From Halomonas sp. 707D7 (GTDB lineage Bacteria > Pseudomonadota > Gammaproteobacteria > Pseudomonadales > Halomonadaceae), in the NCBI RefSeq assembly GCF_024158715.1, contig NZ_JAMZBC010000008.1, positions 1 to 45,035 of the forward strand: 45,035 nucleotides of DNA. The letters are read 5' to 3'. A program made the translations under genes and the position numbers. Below the pieces are notes generated by a model, which was not told the origin of the DNA, made no database searches, and saw only the letters and a list, made by a program, of their open reading frames with translations. Below are positions 1 through 10,076 of the stretch, one piece after another (within the stretch, counting starts at the first letter, position 1; every line of letters begins with the position of its first letter).

Positions 1-922
1 GGGTCGGGCGGCGCGGGGCGGGAATGGCCGCGATCAGCGCGCCGAGTGCGTCCACGTCCTGGGCGCGGTCCAGCGCGGCGGCGCCGGCGATGGGCATCGC
101 GGCGGCGCGGTTGAACAGCGCCGGTACCTCGCCTCGCTTTGTGTAGTGGCCCGGGGTGAAGTCCGGGCGTTCGCGCAGAAACGCCGCCATGCCGGCCACC
201 AGGCGGCTGCGCGCCTGCATCTGGCGAAAGCGCGCCATCAGCTCGATCAGGCGTTGCTGCACTTCGCGCAGGCTGGTGTAGTGCTGGCTGGTCTGCTGCT
301 GGAGCTGGCTGATGAGGATCTTGCGCAGGGTACCGTCGCTGCCGACCAGGTCGATCAGCTCGTCAAAATCGACCAGCTCCAGGCCGTCGAGCAGGCGCAC
401 CACCTGCTTCTGGGCGCGGTCGTTCTCGCGCACCTTGTCGCTGAGCTGGCTGACGAAGCCGAAGTCGCTGTTGAGCCGCTGCCAGAGGCTGTCGATGGCG
501 TCGAAAAAGCGCCCGTTCATGTCGTCCACCGCCTGGCGCAGGCGGGTGAGCAGGCGCTCCTGGTGCCAGTAGTCCGCCCGGCTGCTGGCTTCGCGGTAGC
601 CTATGATGAGGCTCCGGATCAGCTCAAACGCCTCGGCCACATCGGCGTTGACGTGGCGGCGGGCTTCGTCGGCGGTCATTTCGGCGATCAGCTCGCGCAC
701 CTTGGGGGTCAGCTTGACGCCGCCCTGCTCGTCCGGGCGCCACAGGATGCGCGCGGCGAGAAGCTTGCGCAGCGCCTGGGTGCTGAGCTCGCCAAGCGGT
801 ACCTCGTCCTGCACGTAGCCCTGCATCAGCGCCTCGGCGTGCTTGCCGAGCAGCGCCAGCCGCTCGACGCCTTGGGTCATCAGCCGGCTCTCCAGCGCCG
901 GGGGCGCGGCGGGTTCGCTCAC
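1..922 (-). CDS. mksF: MksF-like condensin kleisin subunit (3' end cut by window edge)
   Basis: Conceptual translation of the reverse strand gives 307 codons with no stop before the window edge, so the C-terminus is missing. The protein is rich in helices (many Gln/Arg/Leu/Glu heptad-like stretches around residues 130-270). It follows the MksB- and MksE-like genes, which makes it the kleisin (MukF/MksF/JetA role) that bridges the ATPase heads; this role is inferred from position and shape. The start is GTG at 922, overlapping the TGA of the previous gene by four bases (GTGA), with AGGAGG seven bases upstream. An in-frame ATG 14 codons later is an alternative. Whether a fourth gene (MksG/JetD nuclease) follows cannot be seen here. 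Confidence 0.7.
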   Translation of the reverse strand, partial: MSEPAAPPALESRLMTQGVERLALLGKHAEALMQGYVQDEVPLGELSTQALRKLLAARILWRPDEQGGVKLTPKVRELIAEMTADEARRHVNADVAEAFELIRSLIIGYREASSRADYWHQERLLTRLRQAVDDMNGRFFDAIDSLWQRLNSDFGFVSQLSDKVRENDRAQKQVVRLLDGLELVDFDELIDLVGSDGTLRKILISQLQQQTSQHYTSLREVQQRLIELMARFRQMQARSRLVAGMAAFLRERPDFTPGHYTKRGEVPALFNRAAAMPIAGAAALDRAQDVDALGALIAAIPAPRRPT

Positions 923-1578
923 AGCAGCGCCTCCTGGGTGTCGGCGTCATCCACTACCGGCAGGCGCTCCTCGTCGCGGATGAAGCGCACGATGTCGAGC
1001 AGGTACTCCACCTTGCCGGTCACCAGGTATACCTGGCGGTCGGCATGGGGTTGCAGCAGGTAGCCGTGCTCCTTCAGGCGCTTGAACACCTGCTTGAGCT
1101 GGGCGTCGAGCTGGTCGCTCTGGGAGCCGAAGAAGCCGTCCCCCGCCACCCGTTCGATGCGCTCGCGAAGGCTGGGGTTGTCTTCGCTCTTGGCCTGGAG
1201 CTCGCCGGGCTTGAGCACGTCGCCCGGTGCCGGCACGCTGTCGCGGCCAAGCGCTTCCTGCACCAGCTGCAGCCACTCCAGCAGCGGCAGCAGGCTGTGC
1301 ACGGTATCGCTGAGCTGGCGGGTGAGCTGTTCGCGCGCGGCGTCGAGCTGACGCCAGGCCAGGAAGTAGACGCTCTGGTCGTCGTTGGTGGCCAGGCGGC
1401 GGTTGAGCGGGCGCAGGTAGGCATCGAAGGCCCCGCGCAGGGCGTCGTCCTGCAGCCGCTTGAAGGCGGCCTCGTCGCTCACCGCGCAGACGAACTCGCC
1501 GGCCAGAAGCCGCTCCAGCAGCGGGCCGTGGCTCAAGAGCGCGGTGTGGGCGGGGGATGATTGAACGTCGTCGCTCAT
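919..1578 (-). CDS. mksE: MksE-like condensin accessory subunit
   Basis: A 219-residue acidic, mostly helical protein sandwiched between the SMC-like ATPase and the kleisin-like gene. That is the expected size and position for MksE/MukE/JetB, the tandem winged-helix subunit that binds the kleisin. The C-terminal third (about residues 150-200) contains a winged-helix-like segment with the pattern VFKRLKEHGYLL followed by a short beta turn. The ATG at 1578 overlaps the mksB stop (ATGA) and has a strong AGGAGG eight bases upstream, so translation is coupled on both sides. Assignment rests on operon logic plus general resemblance to condensin complex protein MksE. A DUF4194-type Wadjet B subunit is the same superfamily and cannot be separated by eye. 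Confidence 0.7.
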   Translation of the reverse strand: MSDDVQSSPAHTALLSHGPLLERLLAGEFVCAVSDEAAFKRLQDDALRGAFDAYLRPLNRRLATNDDQSVYFLAWRQLDAAREQLTRQLSDTVHSLLPLLEWLQLVQEALGRDSVPAPGDVLKPGELQAKSEDNPSLRERIERVAGDGFFGSQSDQLDAQLKQVFKRLKEHGYLLQPHADRQVYLVTGKVEYLLDIVRFIRDEERLPVVDDADTQEALL

Positions 1579-4500
1579 GCGGTGACCTCCTCGTCTCGCG
1601 CCTTGAGCCGCTCGGCCAGGCGGCTCAAGCGCGGTTCGATCCGCTTGAGCCGGCGCACGCCGGGCTCAATGGCGTCGCGGTCGATCAGGTAGCGGTTGTG
1701 GAAAAGCAGCAGCACGTCGGACTCCGGGTTGGGGAAGGCGCCGACGATATGAATGCGGTTGCTGTCGCAGGCCTCGAACAGTTTTTCGACGTTGTGGTAG
1801 GCAAGCGTTCCGATCTCGTCGATCGGCCAGTGGATGGCGATCTCGGCGCGCCCGCGCAGAAGCCTTGTGAAGGCGAGCAGGAACTTGCACAGAATCAGGT
1901 AGGCCATGCCGTGGCTTGAGGACTCGAGCAGCTGCCGGTCGCTTCTGATGACGAGGTCCGTGCCGCCTTCGTTCAGGTGCAGCTCCAGGCGCAGCAGGCT
2001 CTCGAAACTGTAGGGCTGGTCGTGGCGCAGCAGGTCCGCGACGTCTCCCAGGGCGTCGAGGTAGTCGTCGCTGGGCAGCGGCTGCTGCGAGCCTTTCCAC
2101 GCCTTGTAGCACTGGGCGAAGCGTTTGAGCGGCTCCCAGAAGCCCAGCTCGTCGATGGTGGACTGGATGCGCACCTCGGCCTTCTTGATGCCGTCGAGGG
2201 CCAGGTCATCCGCCACCTCGTCGGAAAGGCGCTTGCTCTGGGCGCTGATGCGCCGGTTCAGGTCGCTGAACACGGTGAAGAACTTGTCCAGATCGTCGCT
2301 CAGGTTACGCCCCTGCTGTACTAGCTGTTGCTGCTGATCTTCCAGCAGCTTGAGCATGCCCGCCAAGATAGGCAGCAGCGCCCGGGGCTCCTCCGGGTCA
2401 TCGAGCCTGTCACGCTCGCGCTCGAGGGCATCGACGAAGCCTGCGCTTGCGCCCTTGACGAGCTGGCCTTCGATCTCCTGGCAGCCCTTGCGCAGCGCAT
2501 CGCGCTCCTGGCTGCGCTGGGCGAGCGCCTGGCGGGTGCGGGTGATGCGCTCCTGGGCATCGCCTGGCGGCTCGCTCAGTGCCGTGGCATCTGCGGGCAG
2601 CGCCAGCTCGTCGAGCTGGCGGGTCAGCGGCTTGAGATCGTCGAGCAGCTCGGTCTGCTCACCACAAGTGGTTTTCAGAACGCTCATGTGGCGCTCGTGC
2701 TCCGCCTTGGCGGCCTTGAAGGCCTGGCGCTGTTCGAGGCGCTGGCGCTCGATCTCGCTCACCTCGCGGGCCAGGCGGCTCTCCTGCTCGCTGAGTTCCG
2801 GCTTGCGCTGGCCCCAGCTCACGCGCATGAAGTAGCGGTAATGCTCGAGCTCCTCCTGGCGCGCCTGGGTGGCGCGAATGTGGGCCTCGAGCTCGGCGAG
2901 CCGCGCCTTGGTCTGCTTGACGGTGACCGGGTCGACCCCCTGCTCCTCCAGCGCCTGCTCGAAGGCCGCCTCCACCTCGCGGCACTGGCGCTGGTGGTCG
3001 GCCTTGAGCGCGCCCAGGGACTGGCGATACTGCTCGAGCCGGCGCTCGAAAGTGGCCTGCTGGTGCTGGGCATCGGCCTCGAGCTCGAGCTGCTCGGCGC
3101 GAAGCGCGCCATGCAGCGCCTCCAGCGCCTCATCCCGCTCCTCCTTTAGCGCCTGGTGCAGCGCCTGCTGCTCGTCCAGCGCCGCCTGGCGGGCTCGCTG
3201 CCGATCGCGTTGGGCCTGTGCGTGGCGGGCCTGGCACTGCCGGCGGGCTTCACTTGCGTACTCGAGCTCTTCATCCTGGCGCTTCACCGTCTGGTGGGCC
3301 CGGGCGAGGGCCTGCTCGGCGGCCGCCACCCGCTCGTTCTGGCGCTTGAGCGTCTTCTCGGCGCTGGTCAGGGCGGCCTGGGCGCGCAGCGCGGCCTCTC
3401 CCGCCTCGTCGATGGCGGCGAGCAGCTCGGCTTCCGCCTGGGCGTAGGGCGGCGCGTCGATCGCCAGGGTATCGAGGGCGATACCGAACAGATCGTCGCT
3501 GCCGGGTTCGACGCGGGTGGGCGACAGATCACGCCTTTCCAGCAGCGCCGGGGCGATCACCTTGCCCAGGCGCTGCTCCCAGCCCGGGGCGTGGTAGCGC
3601 AGAAAGTGGCGAAGCGTCCCTTGGGCCGGGTCGCGCTGGCGCTCTAGCTCGCGGCACTGCTCCTGGGCCTGCTGCTCTGCCTGGCGCGCTTCGCGGTGGG
3701 CCTGATCGGCGGCGTCGCGCTCGCGCTTGAGATCACTTAGTTCCTGGCGCAGGCTCTCCTGCTGGCTGGCGGCGGCGTTGCGCTCGGCCTGGACACGGTC
3801 GACGCGGCCTTGGGCCAGGGCGGCTTCCTCGCTCTCCTCGGCGGTGGGGCCGCCGTGGTCGAGCGCGGCCTTGAGCACCGCCAGCCGCTCGGCGGCGTGG
3901 GTCAGCCGCCCCTGGCAGGTGGCTTCCAGCGCCTGGCGTTCGCGCTGGAAGCGCTCGTCACGCTGCTGTTTGGCTTCCCAGTGGCGTTCGCGCTGGGTGG
4001 CCTTTTCATCGCTCAGCGCATCGATCAGCGCCTGGGTCTCTTCGCTCTGCCGGGCCAGGGTGTCGCCCAGCTCGCGCAGGCGCTCCTCCTTCTGCGCCTG
4101 GCTCGCCTGCACCATCTCCTGCAGGCCACGCAGGTGTTCCTTGTACTGCTCGTAACGCTCACGGGCCTGGGGAAGTGCGGTGAGCGCCTCCTCGAGCGCC
4201 GGCATGTCGGCGGCATCAAAAGCCTCGAACTGCTGCTGCAGGTCGTCGAGCTCGCGCTGGGTCTGCTTGAGGGCGCTGTCGGCTTCGCTGAAGCGGTCGT
4301 TGAGGGCATCCCGGGTCGTCTCGAAGCGGTGGCGCTCGGTGTCGAAGTCGCGCTGGCGTTCGCTGCGCGTCTGTTCGGCCTCCGCCAGGGTGCGCTCGGC
4401 GCGGTGCTGGTCCGCCGCCAGCTGGGGCTTGAGCTGCCACAGGGTGGTGTCGAGGTGGGCAAGCTCGCTCTCGATGCCCTGAAGGCGGGCAAGGGCGCGC

Positions 4501-5258
4501 TGCAGTGGCGCCAGGCGCATCGACTGGCGCATCTGGTCAATCCACTCCCGCGCCTTGGCGCCGCGGATGCGGGTCACCGGCAGCTCCACGCCATCCTCTT
4601 CGAAGATCGCCGCCAGCATGGTCTTGAGGGTGTCCATCTTGCCCTCCTTGGCGTGTACCGCCGAGACCAGCTTCTCGATATGGCGAATGCGGTGCTCCGG
4701 CGCCACCAGGCTGTACTGGGCGGCGAGCTGGCGAAGCTTCAACGCCTCCTTGCGGTTGCCGTGCAGCGCCATGCCCGGCGTGGGCGTGAAGTCGTTCTGG
4801 ATCACCGCGCGGTACTCGGAGGTGGCGGACAGCTTGGCGGAAACGCCGGTGCCGCTGCGCCGCAGGCCGCTCGCCCAGTCGGCGTACTCCCGCGCCTCGA
4901 TGCCGTTTTCGCCTTCGACGAGGTAATCCTCGGGGCGATACGGCGCGGCCACGAAACGGTACTCGACGCCGCCTTCCGGGCGCCGCGTCAGGACCGCCTG
5001 GCAGAGGCTGCCGGCTTCGCGGCGGTATTCGTACACCAGGTAGCTGTTGCGGTGCGGCAGGTAGAAGGCATCGAACTTGCGCCGCGTGCGGGGCACCACC
5101 TTGTTGGGCAGCTCGCCGTAGAACACCGGCACCAGGCGCTGAAGCGTGGTCTTGCCCGAGGCGTTGGTGCCGCAGATGTTGGTGTGGCCATCCACACTCA
5201 GCTCGACCACGCCGTCCAGGTGGCCATGAATCATCACGATGCGTAGCAGGTGGGCCAT
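1575..5258 (-). CDS. mksB: MksB-like SMC ATPase of a bacterial condensin (Mks/Wadjet-type)
   Basis: A 1227-residue SMC-like protein. The N-terminal head carries Walker A GTNASGKTT at residues 30-38. Very long Glu/Gln/Arg-rich coiled coils (about 270-545 and 610-1000) flank a globular hinge-like segment (about 545-610). The C-terminal head has a signature-like ESSSHGMAYL followed by a Walker B-type strand ending in PIDE (D1147, E1148). Such proteins dimerise and organise DNA (MukB/MksB) or, in Wadjet systems, extrude and cleave plasmid DNA. I start at ATG 5258 because AAGGA lies five bases upstream and the following residues begin the head domain; an in-frame start 26 codons earlier adds unrelated residues. 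The gene leads a B-E-F operon with four-base overlaps. The exact class (housekeeping MksBEF or defence JetABC) is unresolved. Confidence 0.82.
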   Translation of the reverse strand: MAHLLRIVMIHGHLDGVVELSVDGHTNICGTNASGKTTLQRLVPVFYGELPNKVVPRTRRKFDAFYLPHRNSYLVYEYRREAGSLCQAVLTRRPEGGVEYRFVAAPYRPEDYLVEGENGIEAREYADWASGLRRSGTGVSAKLSATSEYRAVIQNDFTPTPGMALHGNRKEALKLRQLAAQYSLVAPEHRIRHIEKLVSAVHAKEGKMDTLKTMLAAIFEEDGVELPVTRIRGAKAREWIDQMRQSMRLAPLQRALARLQGIESELAHLDTTLWQLKPQLAADQHRAERTLAEAEQTRSERQRDFDTERHRFETTRDALNDRFSEADSALKQTQRELDDLQQQFEAFDAADMPALEEALTALPQARERYEQYKEHLRGLQEMVQASQAQKEERLRELGDTLARQSEETQALIDALSDEKATQRERHWEAKQQRDERFQRERQALEATCQGRLTHAAERLAVLKAALDHGGPTAEESEEAALAQGRVDRVQAERNAAASQQESLRQELSDLKRERDAADQAHREARQAEQQAQEQCRELERQRDPAQGTLRHFLRYHAPGWEQRLGKVIAPALLERRDLSPTRVEPGSDDLFGIALDTLAIDAPPYAQAEAELLAAIDEAGEAALRAQAALTSAEKTLKRQNERVAAAEQALARAHQTVKRQDEELEYASEARRQCQARHAQAQRDRQRARQAALDEQQALHQALKEERDEALEALHGALRAEQLELEADAQHQQATFERRLEQYRQSLGALKADHQRQCREVEAAFEQALEEQGVDPVTVKQTKARLAELEAHIRATQARQEELEHYRYFMRVSWGQRKPELSEQESRLAREVSEIERQRLEQRQAFKAAKAEHERHMSVLKTTCGEQTELLDDLKPLTRQLDELALPADATALSEPPGDAQERITRTRQALAQRSQERDALRKGCQEIEGQLVKGASAGFVDALERERDRLDDPEEPRALLPILAGMLKLLEDQQQQLVQQGRNLSDDLDKFFTVFSDLNRRISAQSKRLSDEVADDLALDGIKKAEVRIQSTIDELGFWEPLKRFAQCYKAWKGSQQPLPSDDYLDALGDVADLLRHDQPYSFESLLRLELHLNEGGTDLVIRSDRQLLESSSHGMAYLILCKFLLAFTRLLRGRAEIAIHWPIDEIGTLAYHNVEKLFEACDSNRIHIVGAFPNPESDVLLLFHNRYLIDRDAIEPGVRRLKRIEPRLSRLAERLKARDEEVTA

Positions 5259-5349
5259 GCGGGTCCTTGATCGATGAAACTCTGAAAGCGCTATCTTGCC
5301 AGACCCGCGCGCCCCCGACACCTGTCCCGGCGTCATCCATCGCCGCTGC

Positions 5350-5378
5350 TTTATGTCAGTGAACGACTACTGGATACT
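5350..5378 (+). promoter_or_regulatory. candidate sigma70 promoter for the aminotransferase gene
   Basis: TTTATG and GATACT are separated by exactly 17 bases, about 70 bases before the gene start, in the 189-base gap between the divergent mksB and aminotransferase genes. Each hexamer matches the consensus only moderately, so this is tentative. Confidence 0.35.
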
Positions 5379-5447
5379 AGGGGCATTTCATCGCCGTCGC
5401 GTCTTTCGCGTTGGCCGACGTGCACCTTTCGATTGCAGGAAAACACC

Positions 5448-6557
5448 ATGCCCCGCTACCCCGACCACCTGACCGGCGACGGCCCGGCCAACCCCTTTCC
5501 CGGCCTCAAGGCGCTGGAACGTCGCCTTGACCGCACGCTGCCTCACCAGTTGGGCTCCAACGAGGGGCTGGACATGCCTCATCGCGCGCTGCGTGCGCAT
5601 TTCGGCGATGCGTTCACCGAGCAGGTCTACCGCTACGGCGACGCCGAGGCGATGGGGGTTCGCACCCGGCTGAGCGCGCTTCTCGGCACACCGCTCGATC
5701 ATCTGCTGGTGGATGCGGGGGCAGACAGCCTGATCGCGCTTGCGCTGCGTACCACCTGCGAGGTGGGGGATACGGTCATCGCCACGGCGGGCACCTACCC
5801 CACCTTCGGCTACTTCGCCCGCGGCCAGGGGTGCCGACTGGTGGAGCCGGCCTATCGCGAGGCGCCGGGGGTGCTGGCGCCGGATCTCGAAGCGCTGGCG
5901 GCGGCGGCGCACCGGGAGAACGCCCGCCTCGTTTATCTGGCCAACCCGGACAACCCGAGCGGCCACCTGCACGACGACGATGCGATTTTGACGCTTCGCG
6001 AGGCGCTGCCCGACGACTGCTGGCTGCTGCTCGACGAGGCCTACGGCGATTTTCGTGACGATGCGGGCAGCGGGTTCGCCGCCCGGGCGCTGCCCGGCGT
6101 GGTTCGCCTGCGCACCCTCTCCAAGGCGCACGGCATGGCCGGGCTACGCGTGGGTTACGCGATCGCCGAGCCGGCGGTGCTGGCCATGATGATGAAAGTG
6201 CGCATTCACTACGCGGTGTCGGCGGTGTCGCTGGCCGCCGCCGAGGTGGTGCTCGACGACATGGCCGAGGTTCGCCAGCACGTGGCCGACGTCAAGGCGC
6301 GCCGCGAGCGCCTCGCCGAGCACTTTCGCACCCTGGGCGCCGACGTGCTGCCGAGCGCCACCAACTTCGTCGGCCTTCGCCTGCCGAGTGCTGAGCTTGC
6401 CGCCGAGGTGCACCAGGCGCTGCTGAATGATGGCGTGCTGGTCGCGCGGCTCGCCCACCCGAAGCTCGCCAACGTGATCCGCATCACCGCCGTGGCGGAT
6501 GCGCTGGAGCCCGGGCGCCTGGCGCCTTTGGAAGAAGCCGTCAAAACGCACGCCTAG
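5448..6557 (+). CDS. HisC-like class I/II PLP-dependent aminotransferase
   Basis: A 369-residue fold-type I aminotransferase. Visible family motifs are NPDNPSG (N169 of NPSG), LLLDEAYG (D196, which pairs with the PLP pyridine nitrogen), and SKAHGMAGLR with K226 as the predicted Schiff-base lysine and R234 as the phosphate ligand. Overall shape resembles histidinol-phosphate aminotransferase, but no his genes are adjacent, so the substrate is unknown; a broad amino-acid or cobalamin-pathway-like role is equally possible. The ATG at 5448 has AGGAA six bases upstream, while a TTG five codons earlier lacks this spacing. The gene is monocistronic: it is divergent from mksB and ends in a 14-bp hairpin. 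Confidence 0.85.
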   Translation: MPRYPDHLTGDGPANPFPGLKALERRLDRTLPHQLGSNEGLDMPHRALRAHFGDAFTEQVYRYGDAEAMGVRTRLSALLGTPLDHLLVDAGADSLIALALRTTCEVGDTVIATAGTYPTFGYFARGQGCRLVEPAYREAPGVLAPDLEALAAAAHRENARLVYLANPDNPSGHLHDDDAILTLREALPDDCWLLLDEAYGDFRDDAGSGFAARALPGVVRLRTLSKAHGMAGLRVGYAIAEPAVLAMMMKVRIHYAVSAVSLAAAEVVLDDMAEVRQHVADVKARRERLAEHFRTLGADVLPSATNFVGLRLPSAELAAEVHQALLNDGVLVARLAHPKLANVIRITAVADALEPGRLAPLEEAVKTHA

Positions 6558-6575
6558 CGAGCTTGCCCCGAAAGA

Positions 6576-6605
6576 CAAGAACCCAGGCCAAGGCCTGGGT
6601 TCTTG
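6576..6605. terminator. intergenic stem-loop, probable bidirectional terminator
   Basis: A perfect 14-bp stem (CAAGAACCCAGGCC and its complement) closed by only AA lies between the convergent aminotransferase and RidA-family genes. The minus-strand exit is T-rich (GTCTTTC) and the plus-strand exit is not, so it fits best as the terminator of the RidA gene. Confidence 0.65.
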
Positions 6606-6655
6606 TGACGGCGAGGGGTCGGTCGCCTATGCGCGGCGCGACCGCGCTGCCGGGC

Positions 6656-7006
6656 TCACGCCTTGGCGGCGACGACCATGATCTCGACCTTCCACTCGGG
6701 CTTGGCGAGCTTGGCCTCGAGGGCAGCGCGCACCGGCGGGGTGTGGCCGTCGAGCCAGGCTTCCCAGGCGACGTTCATCTGATCGAACTCGGCCATGTCG
6801 GTCACCCACACCTGGGCGGAGATCAGGTGCGCCTTCGAGGAGCCGGCCTTTTCCAGCAGCTCGTCGATGCGGGTCAGCACCTGCTCGGTCTGGCCTTTCA
6901 TGTCGGCGGTGGCGTCCGCCGGCACCTGGCCCGCGAGGTAGACGGTGCCGTTGTGGATCGCGATCTGGCTCATGCGGGTGTTGCTTTCGTGGTAGGTCAC
7001 GCTCAT
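6656..7006 (-). CDS. RidA/YjgF-family protein
   Basis: A 116-residue protein of the usual RidA length. It has the N-terminal NGTVYLAGQVP strand, the central VWVTDMAEFDQMN segment and the C-terminal PVRAALEAKLAKPEWKVEI stretch, whose Arg and Glu match the residues that bind 2-imino acids in RidA. Canonical RidA hydrolyses reactive enamine/imine intermediates made by PLP enzymes. The sequence is closer to the variable subfamilies than to archetypal E. coli RidA, so deaminase activity is probable but not certain. The ATG at 7006 is chosen; reading further upstream runs into the antisense of the tRNA gene and is spurious. The gene converges with a PLP aminotransferase, which may be functional proximity or chance. 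Confidence 0.85.
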   Translation of the reverse strand: MSVTYHESNTRMSQIAIHNGTVYLAGQVPADATADMKGQTEQVLTRIDELLEKAGSSKAHLISAQVWVTDMAEFDQMNVAWEAWLDGHTPPVRAALEAKLAKPEWKVEIMVVAAKA

Positions 7007-7121
7007 GGATTGCTCCGGACAAGATTGCAAGGATGTGCTTGGCGATAGTACATGAAAAGCCGCCAACGACCATCCTGCGACCCGCTCGAAAACCGAGCCC
7101 CGAACCCGAACGACAGGCACA

Positions 7122-7147
7122 AAAAAAGGCGCCTGAGCGCCTTTTTT
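7122..7147 (-). terminator. rho-independent terminator of tRNA-Leu
   Basis: An 11-bp perfect stem (AAAAAAGGCGC / GCGCCTTTTTT, loop CTGA) lies ten bases beyond the tRNA 3' end. On the minus strand the stem is followed by a run of seven T. Symmetry allows it to work in both directions. Confidence 0.85.
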
Positions 7148-7156
7148 CTTTAAAGA

Positions 7157-7243
7157 TGGTACCGGTGGCCAGACTCGAACTGGCACGCCTTTTACAGCGG
7201 CGGATTTTGAATCCGCTGCGTCTACCAATTCCGCCACACCGGC
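7157..7243 (-). tRNA. tRNA-Leu, anticodon CAA
   Basis: An 87-base class II tRNA with encoded CCA. The reverse strand shows the acceptor stem GCCGGTG/CACCGGT (a G1-U72 pair, also seen in other bacterial tRNA-Leu), D loop AATTGGTAGACGC, anticodon stem GCGGA/TCCGC with loop TTCAAAA (anticodon CAA, reading UUG), a long variable arm typical of leucine tRNA, and a T arm with TTCGAGT. It has its own promoter upstream and terminator downstream, so it is a single-gene unit. Confidence 0.96.
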
Positions 7244-7254
7244 AATGGCTCGGC

Positions 7255-7282
7255 ATTATACGAACATCCCCCGCCAAGTCAA
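7255..7282 (-). promoter_or_regulatory. strong sigma70 promoter of tRNA-Leu
   Basis: On the minus strand TTGACT (7282-7277) and a perfect TATAAT (7260-7255) are separated by 16 bases. The -10 ends 12 bases before the mature tRNA 5' end, and a GC-rich stretch follows it. Confidence 0.85.
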
Positions 7283-7290
7283 TGCATCGC

Positions 7291-7319
7291 CTGACTTTAT
7301 GGCGCGAAAGCGCTATCCT
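7291..7319 (+). promoter_or_regulatory. candidate promoter of the queA-tgt operon
   Basis: CTGACT and TATCCT are spaced by 17 bases and lie 36 bases before queA. It is arranged back to back with the tRNA-Leu promoter, their -35 elements only eight bases apart, so the two could compete for polymerase. Confidence 0.45.
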
Positions 7320-7354
7320 AGGCCGCCCGTTTGACCACTGAAAAGAGCTTCCCC

Positions 7355-9557
<2,203 letters not shown>

Positions 9558-9560
9558 TCG

Positions 9561-9580
9561 CCACGCGCCTTGGCGCGTGG
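9561..9580 (+). other. tgt-yajC intergenic hairpin
   Basis: A perfect 9-bp stem (CCACGCGCC/GGCGCGTGG) with a TT loop starts four bases after the tgt stop. It has no T tract, so it is more likely an mRNA-processing or 3'-stabilising element than a terminator. Confidence 0.4.
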
Positions 9581-9624
9581 CTCGACCCCTTACCCATTAA
9601 CTGCGTCAACCAGGAGTTCGCTCG

Positions 9625-9951
9625 ATGCTGGATTTCTTCATCTCACCGGCCCACGCCCAGGAAGCGGCCGCCGGCGGGGGCATTGCCCAAATCGTCATGC
9701 TGGTCGGTTTCGTACTGATCTTCTACTTCCTGCTGTGGCGCCCGCAGGCCAAGCGCGCCAAGCAGCACAAGCAGCTGGTGACGAGCCTCGACAAGGGCGA
9801 TGAAGTCGTCATCGGCGGCGGTCTGGTCGGTCGCGTCACCAAGGTCTCCGACGAGTTCCTGACCCTGGAAGTCTCCGAAGGCACCGAAGTGAACGTGCAG
9901 AAGAACGCCGTGGCCGCGGTACTGCCCAAGGGTACCATCAAGTCCATCTGA
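9625..9951 (+). CDS. yajC: preprotein translocase accessory subunit YajC
   Basis: A 108-residue inner-membrane protein with one N-terminal transmembrane helix (about residues 19-40, rich in Ile, Val, Leu and Phe, ending FLLWRPQ) and a small cytoplasmic domain containing DEVVIGGGLVGRVTKVSD. YajC associates with SecDF and the SecYEG channel. The start ATG has AGGAG upstream. It is followed by secD and secF, giving the complete SecDF-YajC complex in one operon. Confidence 0.96.
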   Translation: MLDFFISPAHAQEAAAGGGIAQIVMLVGFVLIFYFLLWRPQAKRAKQHKQLVTSLDKGDEVVIGGGLVGRVTKVSDEFLTLEVSEGTEVNVQKNAVAAVLPKGTIKSI

Positions 9952-10017
9952 TCTTTGCGTCCCCCTGCCGCAGTGCCCGCCACCCGGCATGGGCGCGATG
10001 GTAAACGATGGTCAACG

Positions 10018-10047
10018 TTGCCGTACGCGATCGCTCGCGTACGGCAA
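10018..10047 (+). promoter_or_regulatory. perfect 13-bp stem-loop in the secD leader
   Basis: TTGCCGTACGCGA and its exact complement flank a TCGC loop, ending 29 bases before the secD ATG and separate from its ribosome binding site. No T run follows. It may control expression or stability of secD relative to yajC; the function is inferred only from position and strength. Confidence 0.5.
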
Positions 10048-10076
10048 TTCCGTATGTCATTGAAGGCAGGGCTTAC

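Noticed and set aside
3810-5246. A 478-codon open frame on the plus strand inside mksB, and similar long antisense frames throughout (for example inside suhB, hisS, bamB and the permeases).
   Set aside because: They are antisense shadows of high-GC coding sequence: low-complexity Ala/Gly/Leu/Arg composition, no ribosome binding sites, no family motifs, and the opposite strand carries convincing proteins.
1-5258. Calling the SMC operon the canonical MukBEF chromosome condensin.
   Set aside because: The ATPase is shorter than MukB (about 1480 residues), its Walker B context (HWPIDEIG) differs, and no smtA neighbour is present; the Mks/Wadjet-like class fits better.
7007-7237. An N-terminal extension of the RidA gene reading MAELVDAADSKSAAVKG.
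   Set aside because: This is the well-known spurious translation across a leucine tRNA gene and its terminator; the true start is the ATG at 7006.
7157-7243. G1-U72 mismatch at the end of the tRNA-Leu acceptor stem as an anomaly.
   Set aside because: Other bacterial leucine tRNAs ending GGTACCA show the same pair, so it is not evidence of degeneration.
10008-10076. In-frame 23-codon extension of secD (start at 10008).
   Set aside because: It runs through the 13-bp stem-loop, has no ribosome binding site, and SecD homologues begin directly with the transmembrane helix at MLNRYPL.
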